This document shows, piece by piece, positions 25,237 to 33,907 of a DNA stretch of 37,526 bases. Below the pieces are notes generated by a model that was not told the origin of the DNA, searched no databases, and saw only the letters and a program-made list of their open reading frames with translations. Within the stretch, counting starts at the first letter, position 1. The number at the start of each line of letters is the position of its first letter. The position numbers and the translations under genes are program-made. This stretch comes from an uncultured Caldimonas sp. (lineage in GTDB: Bacteria; Pseudomonadota; Gammaproteobacteria; Burkholderiales; Burkholderiaceae), in assembly GCF_946480305.1 (NCBI RefSeq), contig NZ_CAMLJQ010000043.1, positions 1-37,526 of the forward strand, given 5' to 3'.

Positions 25237-26341
25237 TTAGATGCCTTGCTTGAGGCTGGCTTCGATGAACGCATCCAGGTCGCCGTCCAGCACCTTCTGG
25301 GTGTTGGAGATCTCGACGTTGGTGCGCAGATCCTTGATGCGGCTCTGGTCCAGCACGTAGGAGCGGATCTGGTGGCCCCAGCCGACGTCGGTCTTGGTGT
25401 CCTCCAGTTTCTGCTGTTCTTCCATGCGCTTGCGCATTTCATGGTCGTACAGGCGCGAGCGCAGGCGCTGCCAGGCGAGGTCGCGGTTGCTGTGCTGGCT
25501 GCGGCTGTCCTGGGCCTGCACCACGATGCCGGTCGGGATGTGCGTGAGCCGCACGGCCGAGTCGGTCTTGTTGATGTGCTGACCACCGGCGCCGCTGGCG
25601 CGGAAGGTGTCCACACGCACGTCGGCCGGGTTGATCTCGATCTCGACCGAATCGTCGATCTCCGGGTAGACGAACACCGAAGCGAACGACGTGTGGCGGC
25701 CGCCGGCGGAGTCGAACGGGCTCTTGCGCACCAGACGGTGCACACCGGTCTCGGTGCGCAGCAGGCCGAACGCGTATTCGCCCTCGACCTTGATCGTGGC
25801 GCTCTTGATACCTGCGGTGTCGCCCGCGGTCTCGTCCTCGAGCGTGGCCTTGAAGCCCTTGCGTTCAGCGTAGCGCAGGTACTGGCGCAGCAGCATGCTG
25901 GCCCAGTCGCACGCCTCGGTGCCGCCGGCGCCGGCCTGGATGTCGATGAAGCAGTTGAGCGGATCGGCCGGGTTGCTGAACATGCGGCGGAACTCCAGCC
26001 GTTCCACTTCCTCCGTCAGCTTGCGCGCCTCGCTCTCGATGGTTTCGAGGCCGGCCTCGTCTCCGTCCTCGCGCGACAGTTCGAACAGCTCGGTGTTGTC
26101 GGACAGCTCGGACTCGAGGTGGCTGATCGTCAGCACTACCGCTTCCAGCGACTTCTTCTCGCGGCCGAGTTCCTGGGCCTGTTTGGGGTTGTTCCAGACG
26201 GCCGGGTCTTCGAGCGCGGCGTTGACCTCGCTCAGGCGGTGAGACTTGGTCTCCCAGTCAAAGATACCTCCGTAGCTCGGAGGTACGGCGGGTCAGGTCC
26301 TCGAGGGCCGACCCGATGGCGTTGATGCGTTCTGCGTCCAT
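25237..26341 (-). CDS. prfB: Peptide chain release factor 2, with programmed +1 frameshift
   Basis: RF2 ends translation at UGA and UAA. It is encoded in two frames: ATG 26339-26341 gives 27 codons ending AGG TAT CTT, then in-frame TGA at 26260-26258. A +1 slip at CTT T reads GAC TGG GAG and continues to 25237, giving 367 residues, as expected for RF2. The codon-recognition motif SPF is at about 207-209 and the catalytic GGQ ([10 protein letters not shown]) at about 252-254. A GGAGG sequence three bases before CTT supplies the internal Shine-Dalgarno stimulus. The stop is a regulatory feature, not a mutation: high RF2 terminates at the TGA and limits its own synthesis. Confidence 0.97.
26257..26272 (-). 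promoter_or_regulatory. RF2 programmed frameshift site
   Basis: Minus strand CGG AGG TAT CTT TGA C: internal Shine-Dalgarno GGAGG, slippery CTT, UGA stop followed by C (a weak termination context). This matches the conserved RF2 autoregulatory frameshift signal. Confidence 0.95.
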
Positions 26342-26399
26342 GGCTGTGTGTCCTTGTCGAAACCGGCGATTTTCTCACGCACCGGCCAGCCACTCGCCT

Positions 26400-27329
26400 T
26401 CAAGGCGTATCGAGGAACGCCTCGATGTGCCGGGCCAGCGCTTCCGGCTGGTCGTGGTGCAGCATGTGCCCCGCCGGACTGAGCACGTGGCGTTCCAGCC
26501 GGGGCACCACCGCCAGGCGGGTCTCGAAGTCGCTGCGGGGGTAGCGGTCGCCCCACCATTTGCTCACGTCGGTCTGGTCGCCCTCGACCCACAGGACCGG
26601 CGCGGTGATGCGCTGCCAGCAGGCCAACGCTTCTTCCTTGCGGTAAAGCACCGGGTTGGCGCGTTTGTGCGCCGGGTCGCCGAGGATGGCCCATTGGCCC
26701 TGCTCGTCCTGGCGCGACCAGTGCCGGGCCAGCCACGCGGCGCGGTCTTCGCGCAGCAGCGGGTTGTTCTTGCGCAGGCGCTCGGCCACGGCGGCGAGGG
26801 AGTCGTAGGTGCGCAGTTGCTGGGGTGTTTTCAGGTCGTCCAGCCATTGCACGTAGCGCTTCGGTGCCTGCGCCGGCCGGCTGTCGGGCAGGCCGAAGCC
26901 TTCGAGGTTGATCAGGCGGCGCACGCGCTCGGGGCGGATGCCGGCATAGAGCATCGCGACGTTGCCGCCCATGCTGTGGCCGAGCAGGTCGATGGGCTGG
27001 TCGGGCAGCAACTGGTCGAGCAGGGCGTCCAGGTCGGCCAGGTAGTCGGGGAACCAGTAGGTGTCGGTGGGCGGGGTTTCGGTGAGGCCGAAGCCGCGCC
27101 AGTCGGGTGCGATCACGTAGCGGTCGGCGCCCAGCGCGTCGACCGCGAACTGGAAGGACGCGCCCACGTCCATCCAGCCGTGCAGCATCACCAGAGCAGG
27201 TCGTTCAGTGGTCGCGAGCCCGGGCTGGCCCCAGGTCTGCACGTGATAGCGCAGGCCCCGCACGGTAAGGAAGCCGGACTTCGGCGGGCGTCGCTCGGCA
27301 TACGAGGGCGCGGCGGCGGGTGGGTTCAT
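26400..27329 (-). CDS. Alpha/beta hydrolase
   Basis: 309-residue alpha/beta-hydrolase fold enzyme without a signal peptide. Seen: oxyanion-hole region VMLHGWMDVGASFQ (HGW), nucleophile elbow DLLGHSMGGNVAM with Ser119, acid region LWVEGDQTD, and C-terminal catalytic His in LSPAGHMLHHDQPEALA. A cap domain lies between (roughly 145-230). This is the general pattern of epoxide hydrolase-, esterase- or dehalogenase-like proteins and the substrate is not deducible. It starts 31 bases after the O-antigen ligase-like gene and ends 58 bases before prfB, so it may be a read-through member of the surface-glycan run. Confidence 0.92.
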   Translation of the reverse strand: MNPPAAAPSYAERRPPKSGFLTVRGLRYHVQTWGQPGLATTERPALVMLHGWMDVGASFQFAVDALGADRYVIAPDWRGFGLTETPPTDTYWFPDYLADLDALLDQLLPDQPIDLLGHSMGGNVAMLYAGIRPERVRRLINLEGFGLPDSRPAQAPKRYVQWLDDLKTPQQLRTYDSLAAVAERLRKNNPLLREDRAAWLARHWSRQDEQGQWAILGDPAHKRANPVLYRKEEALACWQRITAPVLWVEGDQTDVSKWWGDRYPRSDFETRLAVVPRLERHVLSPAGHMLHHDQPEALARHIEAFLDTP

Positions 27330-27360
27330 CGATGACTTTCGCGGAGCACCGCCGACTTCG

Positions 27361-28587
27361 TCAACGACGGCCGGGCGGTTGGACGGGATACAGCATCGCG
27401 CTGAACGCGACGAACAGCAGGCAGGTGTTGGAGCGCCACAGGTAGGACTCGGCGAGGCTGATGACGGTGAAGAACACCGGCAGTGCCAGCCGCACCGCGG
27501 CGAGCTCGTCCGCTTCGCGCCGGTAGATGAAGTACGGCCCCCAGTACAGCAGCAACAGCGCGGCGCCGCCGAGCGCCCCGGCGGTCACGAGGCTGAACAG
27601 GAACTGGTTGTGCGGGTTGAAGGTGTACTTCCATTGGGGCGTGTAGCGTCGGTTCACCTCGCGGTACTCGGCGGTGTAGTCGCCGGCTCCGACACCCAGC
27701 ACCGGATGCTCGGCAATGATGCGCAGCGTGTTCACCGTGAACGTGTAGCGCTCGCCGACCGAACTGCCGACCTTGGCCTGCGGGTCGGCGGCCTCGGCCA
27801 CGATCCTATGCAGACGTTCGCGGGCGTGGCTGTCACTTGAGAGATAGACGGCGACGGAAACGAGCACGCCGACGAGCAGCGCCACCAGGGAGCCCACCAA
27901 CGCGCGCCCGGGGAACTGCTGTACCACCAGCAGCATGACGAGCACCAGGAACGCCGCCAGCCCCGTGCGCCCGCCGGAGAACACCAGGTTGCCGAACGTG
28001 AGCAGCAGCATCGCGGCGTACGCCACGCGTGTGCGCCCCTGGCTGGTCAGCACGCCGCGTGCCGCGAGGTAGCCGCCGAAGGCGAGGGCGGGCGCGTAGA
28101 GGATGCGATCGACGAAGGGTGCCGTCTCCTGCAGTCCCTTGGACTTCAACAGCGGGCCTTCGGGCCACTGCGTGAACAGGTTGATCTGCAGCCAGTTGTA
28201 GTAGGCCAGCACTTCGCACAGCAGCAGCCCGGCCAGGAAGGCGAGGACGTAGCGCGACCTGTGCTCGCGCCGTGCCACCCAGAAGAACATGGGGGCCAGC
28301 GCGACGAAGGTGTAGCGCAGCACGTTGCGGCGCCCCTCGTCCCAGTGTTCCGTCCACAGCAGCGAGGCAGCCATCACCCAGAAGAAGCCGTGGAAGATCC
28401 ACGCAGGCGGGTGCGACCGCAGCGCTTGCCACTTCTCGGCATGGCGGCCTTCGATGAGCCACAGCCCGAGCATCACGGCGGTCAGCACGTAGGCCGGCGC
28501 CACCTTGATGGGGATCAGGAAGAACAGCGCGGCCAGCAGCCACGAGTTGATGCCGGGGATCCGCGCGCGAAACGCAGTGAGGCTCAT
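27361..28587 (-). CDS. O-antigen ligase/polymerase family protein (Wzy_C)
   Basis: Polytopic inner-membrane protein of 408 residues, with about ten predicted spans. It has the family signature: a membrane-embedded stretch NLVFSGGRTGLAAFLVLVML, then a periplasmic loop with RYTFTVNTLRIIAEHPVLG and VGAGDYTAEYREVN, and NPHNQFLFSLVTAGALGG. Such proteins join O-antigen to lipid A-core (WaaL) or polymerise repeat units (Wzy); sequence alone does not separate them. The context of LPS core glycosyltransferases favours a ligase. ATG 28587 overlaps the previous gene's stop (ATGA), and the hydrophobic N-terminus (NSWLLAALFFLIPIKVAPAY) fits this start. Confidence 0.88.
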   Translation of the reverse strand: MSLTAFRARIPGINSWLLAALFFLIPIKVAPAYVLTAVMLGLWLIEGRHAEKWQALRSHPPAWIFHGFFWVMAASLLWTEHWDEGRRNVLRYTFVALAPMFFWVARREHRSRYVLAFLAGLLLCEVLAYYNWLQINLFTQWPEGPLLKSKGLQETAPFVDRILYAPALAFGGYLAARGVLTSQGRTRVAYAAMLLLTFGNLVFSGGRTGLAAFLVLVMLLVVQQFPGRALVGSLVALLVGVLVSVAVYLSSDSHARERLHRIVAEAADPQAKVGSSVGERYTFTVNTLRIIAEHPVLGVGAGDYTAEYREVNRRYTPQWKYTFNPHNQFLFSLVTAGALGGAALLLLYWGPYFIYRREADELAAVRLALPVFFTVISLAESYLWRSNTCLLFVAFSAMLYPVQPPGRR

Positions 28588-29612
28588 TCGAGGTGCACTC
28601 CGCAGGTGCGGAACACGTCGGTCATGTCGGCCCGCTCCCGCTCCGACTTGAACTTCACGTGCTCCCAGCCCAGCGCCACCACCTCGGTGGCCGGGCCGTA
28701 CAACTGCTTGGCGAACAGCAGCGACGACGATCGCACGCCGATGACCACTTCGAACCGCTGGTGGCTCATCCACGCTTCCAGCGGTTCGTCGGGTTCGACG
28801 ATTTCGTACCCCGGGCGGTACAGCTCACGGTTCGGGTCCTTCGGGTGCCCCTTGTAGAGGATGCGCTCGATGCCCAGCGCCTTCAGGCGGGCTTCGATGC
28901 GCGCGGCGATCTCGTGCATCGACGCTTCGCTGATCAATCCCACGCCCACGAGCGGCTGGCCCACCACGAGGGCGCGCTTCGCCTCGCCCGGCCGCGGCTC
29001 GGCCTGCTGCGTGGCGCTCGCCAGTGGTGCGAGCGTCACGGTCTTGGCTGGCGGATATTCGTGCGGCAGGCCCGGCAGGACGTAGATGCGGTCGCAGAAC
29101 GCGGCATCGGAGCCGATGCGGTCACCGGCGAAGCACCAGTAGTCGAGCTCGGGAGCCACCACCCGGCGCAGCTTGCGCAGGTATTGGGCCAGGCGTTTGG
29201 GCCACGACAGCGGGTAGCGCCGGATGCTGATCAATCCGTCGGGCAGGATGCGGGCACGCATCGTGGTGGCCCCGCTCGCGCGGGGGAGGGCATGCAGGAA
29301 GTAGTTGATCGCCTCGGTGTCGAACACCGCGCTGTGGATGTGCAGTTCCGTGCATTCGCCCACGAGCGTGCTGACGAGGCGGATGTTCTCGCGCAGGCGC
29401 CGGTGGCGGCCGAACGGCCCGGGCAGCGGATCCCAGCGGGGCCACGCCATGTAGACCGAAGCATCCCAATCCTGTTGCCGCACCACCGGGCGCAGGCCGC
29501 GCTTGTACCAGACCAGCACCTGGCGGGCCCCGGCCTCGTGCGTCAGCGCGATCTGCCGGGCGGCCAGGTATTGCAGCGGCGAAGCCACGAAGTACAGCGC
29601 AACCTTCGTCAT
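28584..29612 (-). CDS. Polysialyltransferase-like glycosyltransferase (alpha-2,8-polyST family)
   Basis: 342-residue cytosolic protein that best fits the bacterial POLYST/GT52-like family, which transfers sialic acid or related sugars to surface glycans. Seen: KVALYFVASPLQYLAARQIA at the start (shared by such proteins), LPDGLISIRRYPLS in the middle, and ILYKGHPKDPNRELYRPGYE near the C-terminus, where polysialyltransferases have a KxHP-like motif. The end VIGVRSSSLLFAKQLYG also fits. No sialic acid synthesis genes (neuA/B/C) are in the window, so the donor is unknown. It overlaps both neighbours by four bases (ATGA), marking it as an integral member of the glycan operon. Confidence 0.65.
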   Translation of the reverse strand: MTKVALYFVASPLQYLAARQIALTHEAGARQVLVWYKRGLRPVVRQQDWDASVYMAWPRWDPLPGPFGRHRRLRENIRLVSTLVGECTELHIHSAVFDTEAINYFLHALPRASGATTMRARILPDGLISIRRYPLSWPKRLAQYLRKLRRVVAPELDYWCFAGDRIGSDAAFCDRIYVLPGLPHEYPPAKTVTLAPLASATQQAEPRPGEAKRALVVGQPLVGVGLISEASMHEIAARIEARLKALGIERILYKGHPKDPNRELYRPGYEIVEPDEPLEAWMSHQRFEVVIGVRSSSLLFAKQLYGPATEVVALGWEHVKFKSERERADMTDVFRTCGVHLE

Positions 29613-30715
29613 CGCCGGGCCATCCGTTCCGAGAGCACGTCCGTATAGACCGCCCGGTTGCCGCGGACCATGGCCGCCACCGAGAACTCGTCGAGCGCCA
29701 GCTGGCGACCTTGGGTGCCGTACTGCCGCCGCAGCCCGGGCGACGCCAGCAGCCGGTTGACGGCCTGCGCCCATGCCGGCGCATCGCCGGGCGCGACCAG
29801 TTCGCCGCTCAGGCCCGGGCGCACCACCTCGGGGATGCCGCCTGCGCGTGCCCCCACCATCGGCACGCCGCAGGCTGCGGCCTGCAGCAGCGCGACGCCC
29901 AGGCCTTCCATCGAGGCCGGGTGCACGACCAGGTCGACACACGGGATCACACGATGCAGGTCGTCGCGGAAGCCCGCCACGGTGACACTGGCCTGCAGCC
30001 CGCGTTCGGCGATGAGCCGGGCGATGGCCTCCTGCTCCGGGCCCTTGCCGAACAGCAGCAGGCGGGTGCGTGGATGCTCCCGCAGGATCGCCGGCATCGC
30101 GTCGATCATCGTGCGGTGCCCTTTGCGGGGAATGAACTGCGCGATCATCGCCAGCACCGGCGCGTCGGCTGCCAGCCCGAACTCCTGCCGGAACCATGCG
30201 TCGTCGCCGCCGTCCGGCCGATAGCGCTCGGTGTCGACCGAGCTGTGCACGCACACCACCTTGTCGGCAGGCAGGCCTTCGGCCAGCAGCACCTCGCGGA
30301 TGCCGTGCGAGATGGCGATCACGCGGTCAAACAGCCGGTACTTCAGCGCGACCCAGGTCTTCGACTCCGGGTTGTCGACGCGCCGGCTCAGCACCGCAGG
30401 CACGCCCTCGAGCCGGGCCGCGAGCCCGCCCCAGAGGTCGCTGCCCCGGCGGCTGTGCAGGTGGACCACGTCGGGCCGCTCTTCGCGGATCAGCCGGCGC
30501 AGGCGCGACACCATCCCCAAGTCCGCATCGCCGCCCATGCGGATCGGCCGCACGGGAATGCCATGGGTGGCCGCCGCCTCTCCGATCGCGCTGCCCAGCG
30601 GGCAGGCCAGCACGTGCTCGTCACCCGGCACGGCCTGCAGGCCCCGCAGCAGGAACACCACCTGCAGCGCGCCCCCGTACAGGTGCATGCCCGCTTCGAC
30701 GTGCAGCACTTTCAT
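29609..30715 (-). CDS. Glycosyltransferase family 4 protein
   Basis: GT-B fold sugar transferase of 368 residues. The N-terminal acceptor domain starts KVLHVEAGMHLYGGALQVVF and has PDVVHLHSRRGSDLWGGLAA; the C-terminal donor domain has LAMIAQFIPRKGHRTMIDAM, LLLFGKGPEQEAIARL and the nucleotide-sugar site VVHPASMEGLGVALLQAAAC (E-x7-E). Acceptor and sugar are not identifiable; LPS core or O-antigen assembly is implied by context. GGAGCG lies about 6 bases before ATG 30713-30715. The stop overlaps the polysialyltransferase-like gene. Confidence 0.92.
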   Translation of the reverse strand: MKVLHVEAGMHLYGGALQVVFLLRGLQAVPGDEHVLACPLGSAIGEAAATHGIPVRPIRMGGDADLGMVSRLRRLIREERPDVVHLHSRRGSDLWGGLAARLEGVPAVLSRRVDNPESKTWVALKYRLFDRVIAISHGIREVLLAEGLPADKVVCVHSSVDTERYRPDGGDDAWFRQEFGLAADAPVLAMIAQFIPRKGHRTMIDAMPAILREHPRTRLLLFGKGPEQEAIARLIAERGLQASVTVAGFRDDLHRVIPCVDLVVHPASMEGLGVALLQAAACGVPMVGARAGGIPEVVRPGLSGELVAPGDAPAWAQAVNRLLASPGLRRQYGTQGRQLALDEFSVAAMVRGNRAVYTDVLSERMARR

Positions 30716-30731
30716 GTGTCGCTCCGTTCGC

Positions 30732-31718
30732 TCAAGCGGTGGCACCCGGCGTGCCGTAGTACTGCAAATACCACGCGACGAAGCGGTCGATGCCGTCCCG
30801 CAGCCTGGTGGTGGGGCGGAAGCCCACCCATTCCTGCAGGCGGTCCACGTCGGCATAGGTGGCGGGCACGTCGCCGTCCTGCATCGGCAGCAGGCGCAAT
30901 TCGGCCTTGCGGCCCGTGGCGGCTTCGATGCAGGCGATGAAGTCGAGCAGTTGCTCGGGCTGGTGGTTGCCGATGTTGAACAGGCGGTATGGCGGTGTGT
31001 CGCCCACCGGGGGCGGGCGGTCGGCCACGCGCACCACGCCTTCGACCACGTCGTCCACGTAGGTGAAGTCGCGCGCCATCTGGCCGTGGTTGAACACGTC
31101 GATCGGCCGGCCTTCGAGGATGGCCTTGGTGAACGAGAAATACGCCATGTCCGGCCGGCCCCAGGGGCCGTAGACGGTGAAGAAGCGCAGCCCGGTGGTC
31201 GGCAGCTCGTACAGGTGGCTGTACGAATACGCCATCAGCTCGTTGGCGCGCTTGGTGGCGGCGTACAGGCTCACCGGCGTATCGACGCGATCGTCTTCTG
31301 AGAAGGGCATCCTGGTGTTGCCGCCGTAGACGCTGGAACTGCTGGCATAGACCAGGTGCCGAACCCGCGCCTGCCGGCAGCCTTCGAGCACGTTCAGGTA
31401 GCCGGTGAGGTTGCTGTGGCCGTAGGCGAGCGGGTGGTGGATCGAATGCCGCACACCCGCCTGGGCGGCGAGGTGCACCACCACGTCGAACCCGCCGTGC
31501 GTGAACAGTGTCTGCATGGCGGGCGCGTCCGCCACGTCGATCTGCTCGAAGCGAAAACCGGGCAGGGGCCGCAACTGCGCCAGGCGGTCGCGCTTGAGCT
31601 GGGGCGGGTAGTAATCGTTGAGGTTGTCGATCCCGGTGACGTCGTCTCCGCGGGCCAGCAGGCGCTGGCAGACATGCATGCCGATGAATCCGGCGGCGCC
31701 GGTGACGAGGATCTTCAT
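30732..31718 (-). CDS. NAD-dependent epimerase, UDP-glucuronate 4-epimerase type
   Basis: Extended SDR of 328 residues that most likely converts UDP-glucuronate to UDP-galacturonate. Seen: NAD motif TGAAGFIGMHV, HLAAQAGVRHSI, the SSSSVYGG block, catalytic YAATK in SLYAATKRANELMAYSYSHL, and LRFFTVYGPWGRPDMAYFSF with DFTYVDDVVEGVVR. The stretch SLYAATK...GPWGRPDMA is closest to the GAE/CapI-like group rather than GalE. A GalA residue in the LPS core or O-chain would follow. No clear ribosome site is visible (CCCTCCCTCA precedes the ATG), and a 62-base gap separates it from the GT9 gene. The open frame extends upstream without domain support. Confidence 0.87.
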   Translation of the reverse strand: MKILVTGAAGFIGMHVCQRLLARGDDVTGIDNLNDYYPPQLKRDRLAQLRPLPGFRFEQIDVADAPAMQTLFTHGGFDVVVHLAAQAGVRHSIHHPLAYGHSNLTGYLNVLEGCRQARVRHLVYASSSSVYGGNTRMPFSEDDRVDTPVSLYAATKRANELMAYSYSHLYELPTTGLRFFTVYGPWGRPDMAYFSFTKAILEGRPIDVFNHGQMARDFTYVDDVVEGVVRVADRPPPVGDTPPYRLFNIGNHQPEQLLDFIACIEAATGRKAELRLLPMQDGDVPATYADVDRLQEWVGFRPTTRLRDGIDRFVAWYLQYYGTPGATA

Positions 31719-31780
31719 TGAGGGAGGGCCAGACAGGGTGTACGCAGCGGGATTGTGCCGTGTCGAGCTGACGGGGCCTT

Positions 31781-32818
31781 TCAGGCAGCGGGCGGCAGCA
31801 GCCGCATGGCCTGCTCGAACACCGCGTCCACGCCGTGGCGCTGCATGCAATGGAAGGCACCGCCGCACGTGGGGTGCCGATGGCAGGGCGAGCAGTCGAG
31901 CGCCTCGTAGAGGATGCGCGTGCTCGGCGTGCGCGCGTCGAGATACGGCCGCGTGGAGCCGAACAGGGCGACGGTCGGCACCTTCAACGCCGTGCCCATG
32001 TGTGTGAGCCCGGTGTCGACGCCGATCAGCAGGCTGCTTTGGGCGATGGCCGCCGCGGTTTCGTCGAGCTTCAGGGCGCCGGCCAGATTCACCAGCCCGG
32101 GCGCCATGGCCGCAATGCGTGCGGCCGCCTCTGCATCTGCCGGCCCGCCCAGCATCACCGGGGTGAGCCCTGCCGCCCGCAGCCGAGTCGCCAGCGCGGC
32201 CCACCGGTCTTCGAACCAGTGCTTCTGCGGCCGGGTCGTGAAGGGGCACAGCGCCGCCCAGCGACCCTGCACGCCGGCCTGCGCGAGCTTGTTCGTCGCC
32301 GCGACGCGAGCAGCGTCTCCCAGGGCCAGATCGAGCTGGAAGGCCTGGCCCGGCGCGCCCAGGTATTTCGCCAGGTACCGGTATTCATTGCCGATCGGCT
32401 TGGTGGGGTCGGGCGGTGGCACCACCCGCTCGGTCATCAGCCGGTGGCTGCTTTCGTGCCCGATCAGGCTGATGCGGCGTGGGGCACCGCTCGCACGCGC
32501 CCACACGGCGCTTTTCAACAGGCCTTGCGCATCCAGCACCACGTCGAAGCTGCGTTCCTTCAGCTCACGGCGGAACTGGCGCACCCGGCGCCACAGCGTC
32601 AGGTAGCGTCGCTCGCGCCACAACTGCTGCCACTCGCCACGTGGCCACACGATCACTTCGTCCAGCCGGGGGTTGTGGCGCAGCAAGGGCGCTGCGGCGG
32701 GCTCCACCAGCCAGGCGATGTGTGCCTGCGGATGGAGGTGCCGCAGGGCAGGGATGAGCCCGGAGGCCATCACCACGTCGCCCAGTGCCGAGAGCCGGAT
32801 GATCAGGATGCGGTTCAT
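31781..32818 (-). CDS. Glycosyltransferase family 9 protein (heptosyltransferase-like)
   Basis: 345-residue GT9 enzyme of the ADP-heptose:LPS heptosyltransferase type. Seen: ILIIRLSALGDVVMASGLIP (family N-terminus, with the catalytic Asp in LGD), FDVVLDAQGLLKSA, ALCPFTTRPQKHWFEDRW, VMLGGPADAEAAARIA, and the donor site LLIGVDTGLTHMGTALKVPT followed by ALFGSTRP. Relatives transfer L-glycero-D-manno-heptose to Kdo or to the first heptose. The rfaE1 gene two positions upstream makes the ADP-heptose precursor, which supports this donor. Which heptose is added is undecided. The start overlaps the preceding GT4 stop (ATGA at 32815-32818). Confidence 0.9.
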   Translation of the reverse strand: MNRILIIRLSALGDVVMASGLIPALRHLHPQAHIAWLVEPAAAPLLRHNPRLDEVIVWPRGEWQQLWRERRYLTLWRRVRQFRRELKERSFDVVLDAQGLLKSAVWARASGAPRRISLIGHESSHRLMTERVVPPPDPTKPIGNEYRYLAKYLGAPGQAFQLDLALGDAARVAATNKLAQAGVQGRWAALCPFTTRPQKHWFEDRWAALATRLRAAGLTPVMLGGPADAEAAARIAAMAPGLVNLAGALKLDETAAAIAQSSLLIGVDTGLTHMGTALKVPTVALFGSTRPYLDARTPSTRILYEALDCSPCHRHPTCGGAFHCMQRHGVDAVFEQAMRLLPPAA

Positions 32819-33903
32819 CGAGCTGATCGACGCTGCGCGCCCAGCTTTTCGTACAGCTCGAGGTAGGCGCCGACGACCGCGTTTTCGTGGTGCTCGTTCT
32901 GCACGGTCTGGTAGCCGGCGGCGGCCAGTGCCTCGCGGGCTTCGGCCGGCATCTGCAGCATCGCAGCCAGCGACCGCGCCAGGCCGTCGGCATCGGACAG
33001 CGGCGCCAGCACGCCATTGCTGCCGTCGCGCACCAGTTCCAGCGCCCCCTCGTTGCGCGTGCTCAGCACCGGCAGCCGGTGTTGCCATGCTTCCAGGATC
33101 ACGTTGCCCAGCGGTTCGTGGCGCGAGGGGCAGACGAACACGTCGGCCAGTTCATAGAACGGCGTGGGGTCGTTCTGCCAGCCGGCCCAGCGCACCCGGG
33201 CCTGCAGGCCGAGTTCGTTGCTCAGCGCTTCCAGCGCCTGCCGGTCCGGCCCGTCGCCGGCGATCACCAGCACCACCGGCCGACCCTGCGCTTGCTCAGG
33301 CACCTGCCTGAAGGCCTGCAGCAGGTCGACGAAGCCCTTCTTCTCGATCAACCTGCCGAGCGCAAACACCACCAGTGCCTGCGGCGGCAGCGACAGCGTG
33401 GTGCGCAGGGCCTGCAGTTCCTGTGGCTCGACTGCGCGCGGTTGCGGCACGAAGTTGCCGATGTAGAACACCCGGTCGGCCGGCAGCCCCTGCGCACGCA
33501 GGTAGTCGCAGATGCCGTGCGTGTTGCCGACCCACGCATGCGCGTGCTCGTAGTAGCCGCGGATCTTGTAGTAGCCGCCCAGCCGGGCCACGTGCAGCGC
33601 GGTGCTGCCGGCCGGCAGGCGGGTGAGCCGTGTGGCCCGGCCCATGTAGGTCTGGACCACGTCGGGCTGGCGCTTGGCGATCAGCCGCGTGAGCTGCCAG
33701 CGCGAATAGATGTCCCACTTTGCCGCCAGCGACAGGTGCACCTGCTCGATCTGCGGCTTGAGCGCCAGCGCGACCGGGCTGCCGGGCCGCGTGACGGCAA
33801 GCGTCGGGTGGCCGGCCTGCGCCAGCGCTTCGACCAGGCGGATGAAAAAGCGGTCGGCGCCGCCCAGCTCGCGGCTGCCGAGCACGTGGATGGAACTGAT
33901 CAT
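32815..33903 (-). CDS. Glycosyltransferase family 4 protein
   Basis: GT-B sugar transferase, 362 residues. The N-terminus ISSIHVLGSRELGGADRFFIRL has the Gly-rich acceptor loop. The C-terminal domain has VVFALGRLIEKKGFVDLLQAF, VLVIAGDGPDRQALEAL and the donor site FVCPSRHEPLGNVILEAWQH (E-x7-E form). The sequence resembles core glycosyltransferases of betaproteobacterial LPS. It starts 4 bases after rfaE1 and overlaps the GT9 gene. The added sugar is unknown. Confidence 0.92.
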   Translation of the reverse strand: MISSIHVLGSRELGGADRFFIRLVEALAQAGHPTLAVTRPGSPVALALKPQIEQVHLSLAAKWDIYSRWQLTRLIAKRQPDVVQTYMGRATRLTRLPAGSTALHVARLGGYYKIRGYYEHAHAWVGNTHGICDYLRAQGLPADRVFYIGNFVPQPRAVEPQELQALRTTLSLPPQALVVFALGRLIEKKGFVDLLQAFRQVPEQAQGRPVVLVIAGDGPDRQALEALSNELGLQARVRWAGWQNDPTPFYELADVFVCPSRHEPLGNVILEAWQHRLPVLSTRNEGALELVRDGSNGVLAPLSDADGLARSLAAMLQMPAEAREALAAAGYQTVQNEHHENAVVGAYLELYEKLGAQRRSAR

Positions 33904-33907
33904 GGCC

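Noticed and set aside
22203..25253. Plus-strand open frame of about 1000 codons opposite fbp and pepN
   Set aside because: Antisense shadow; composition is low-complexity and the minus strand encodes complete FBP and PepN motifs.
26258..26260. In-frame stop in prfB as a sign of a pseudogene
   Set aside because: The surrounding sequence is the known RF2 programmed frameshift signal and the joined protein has normal length and motifs.
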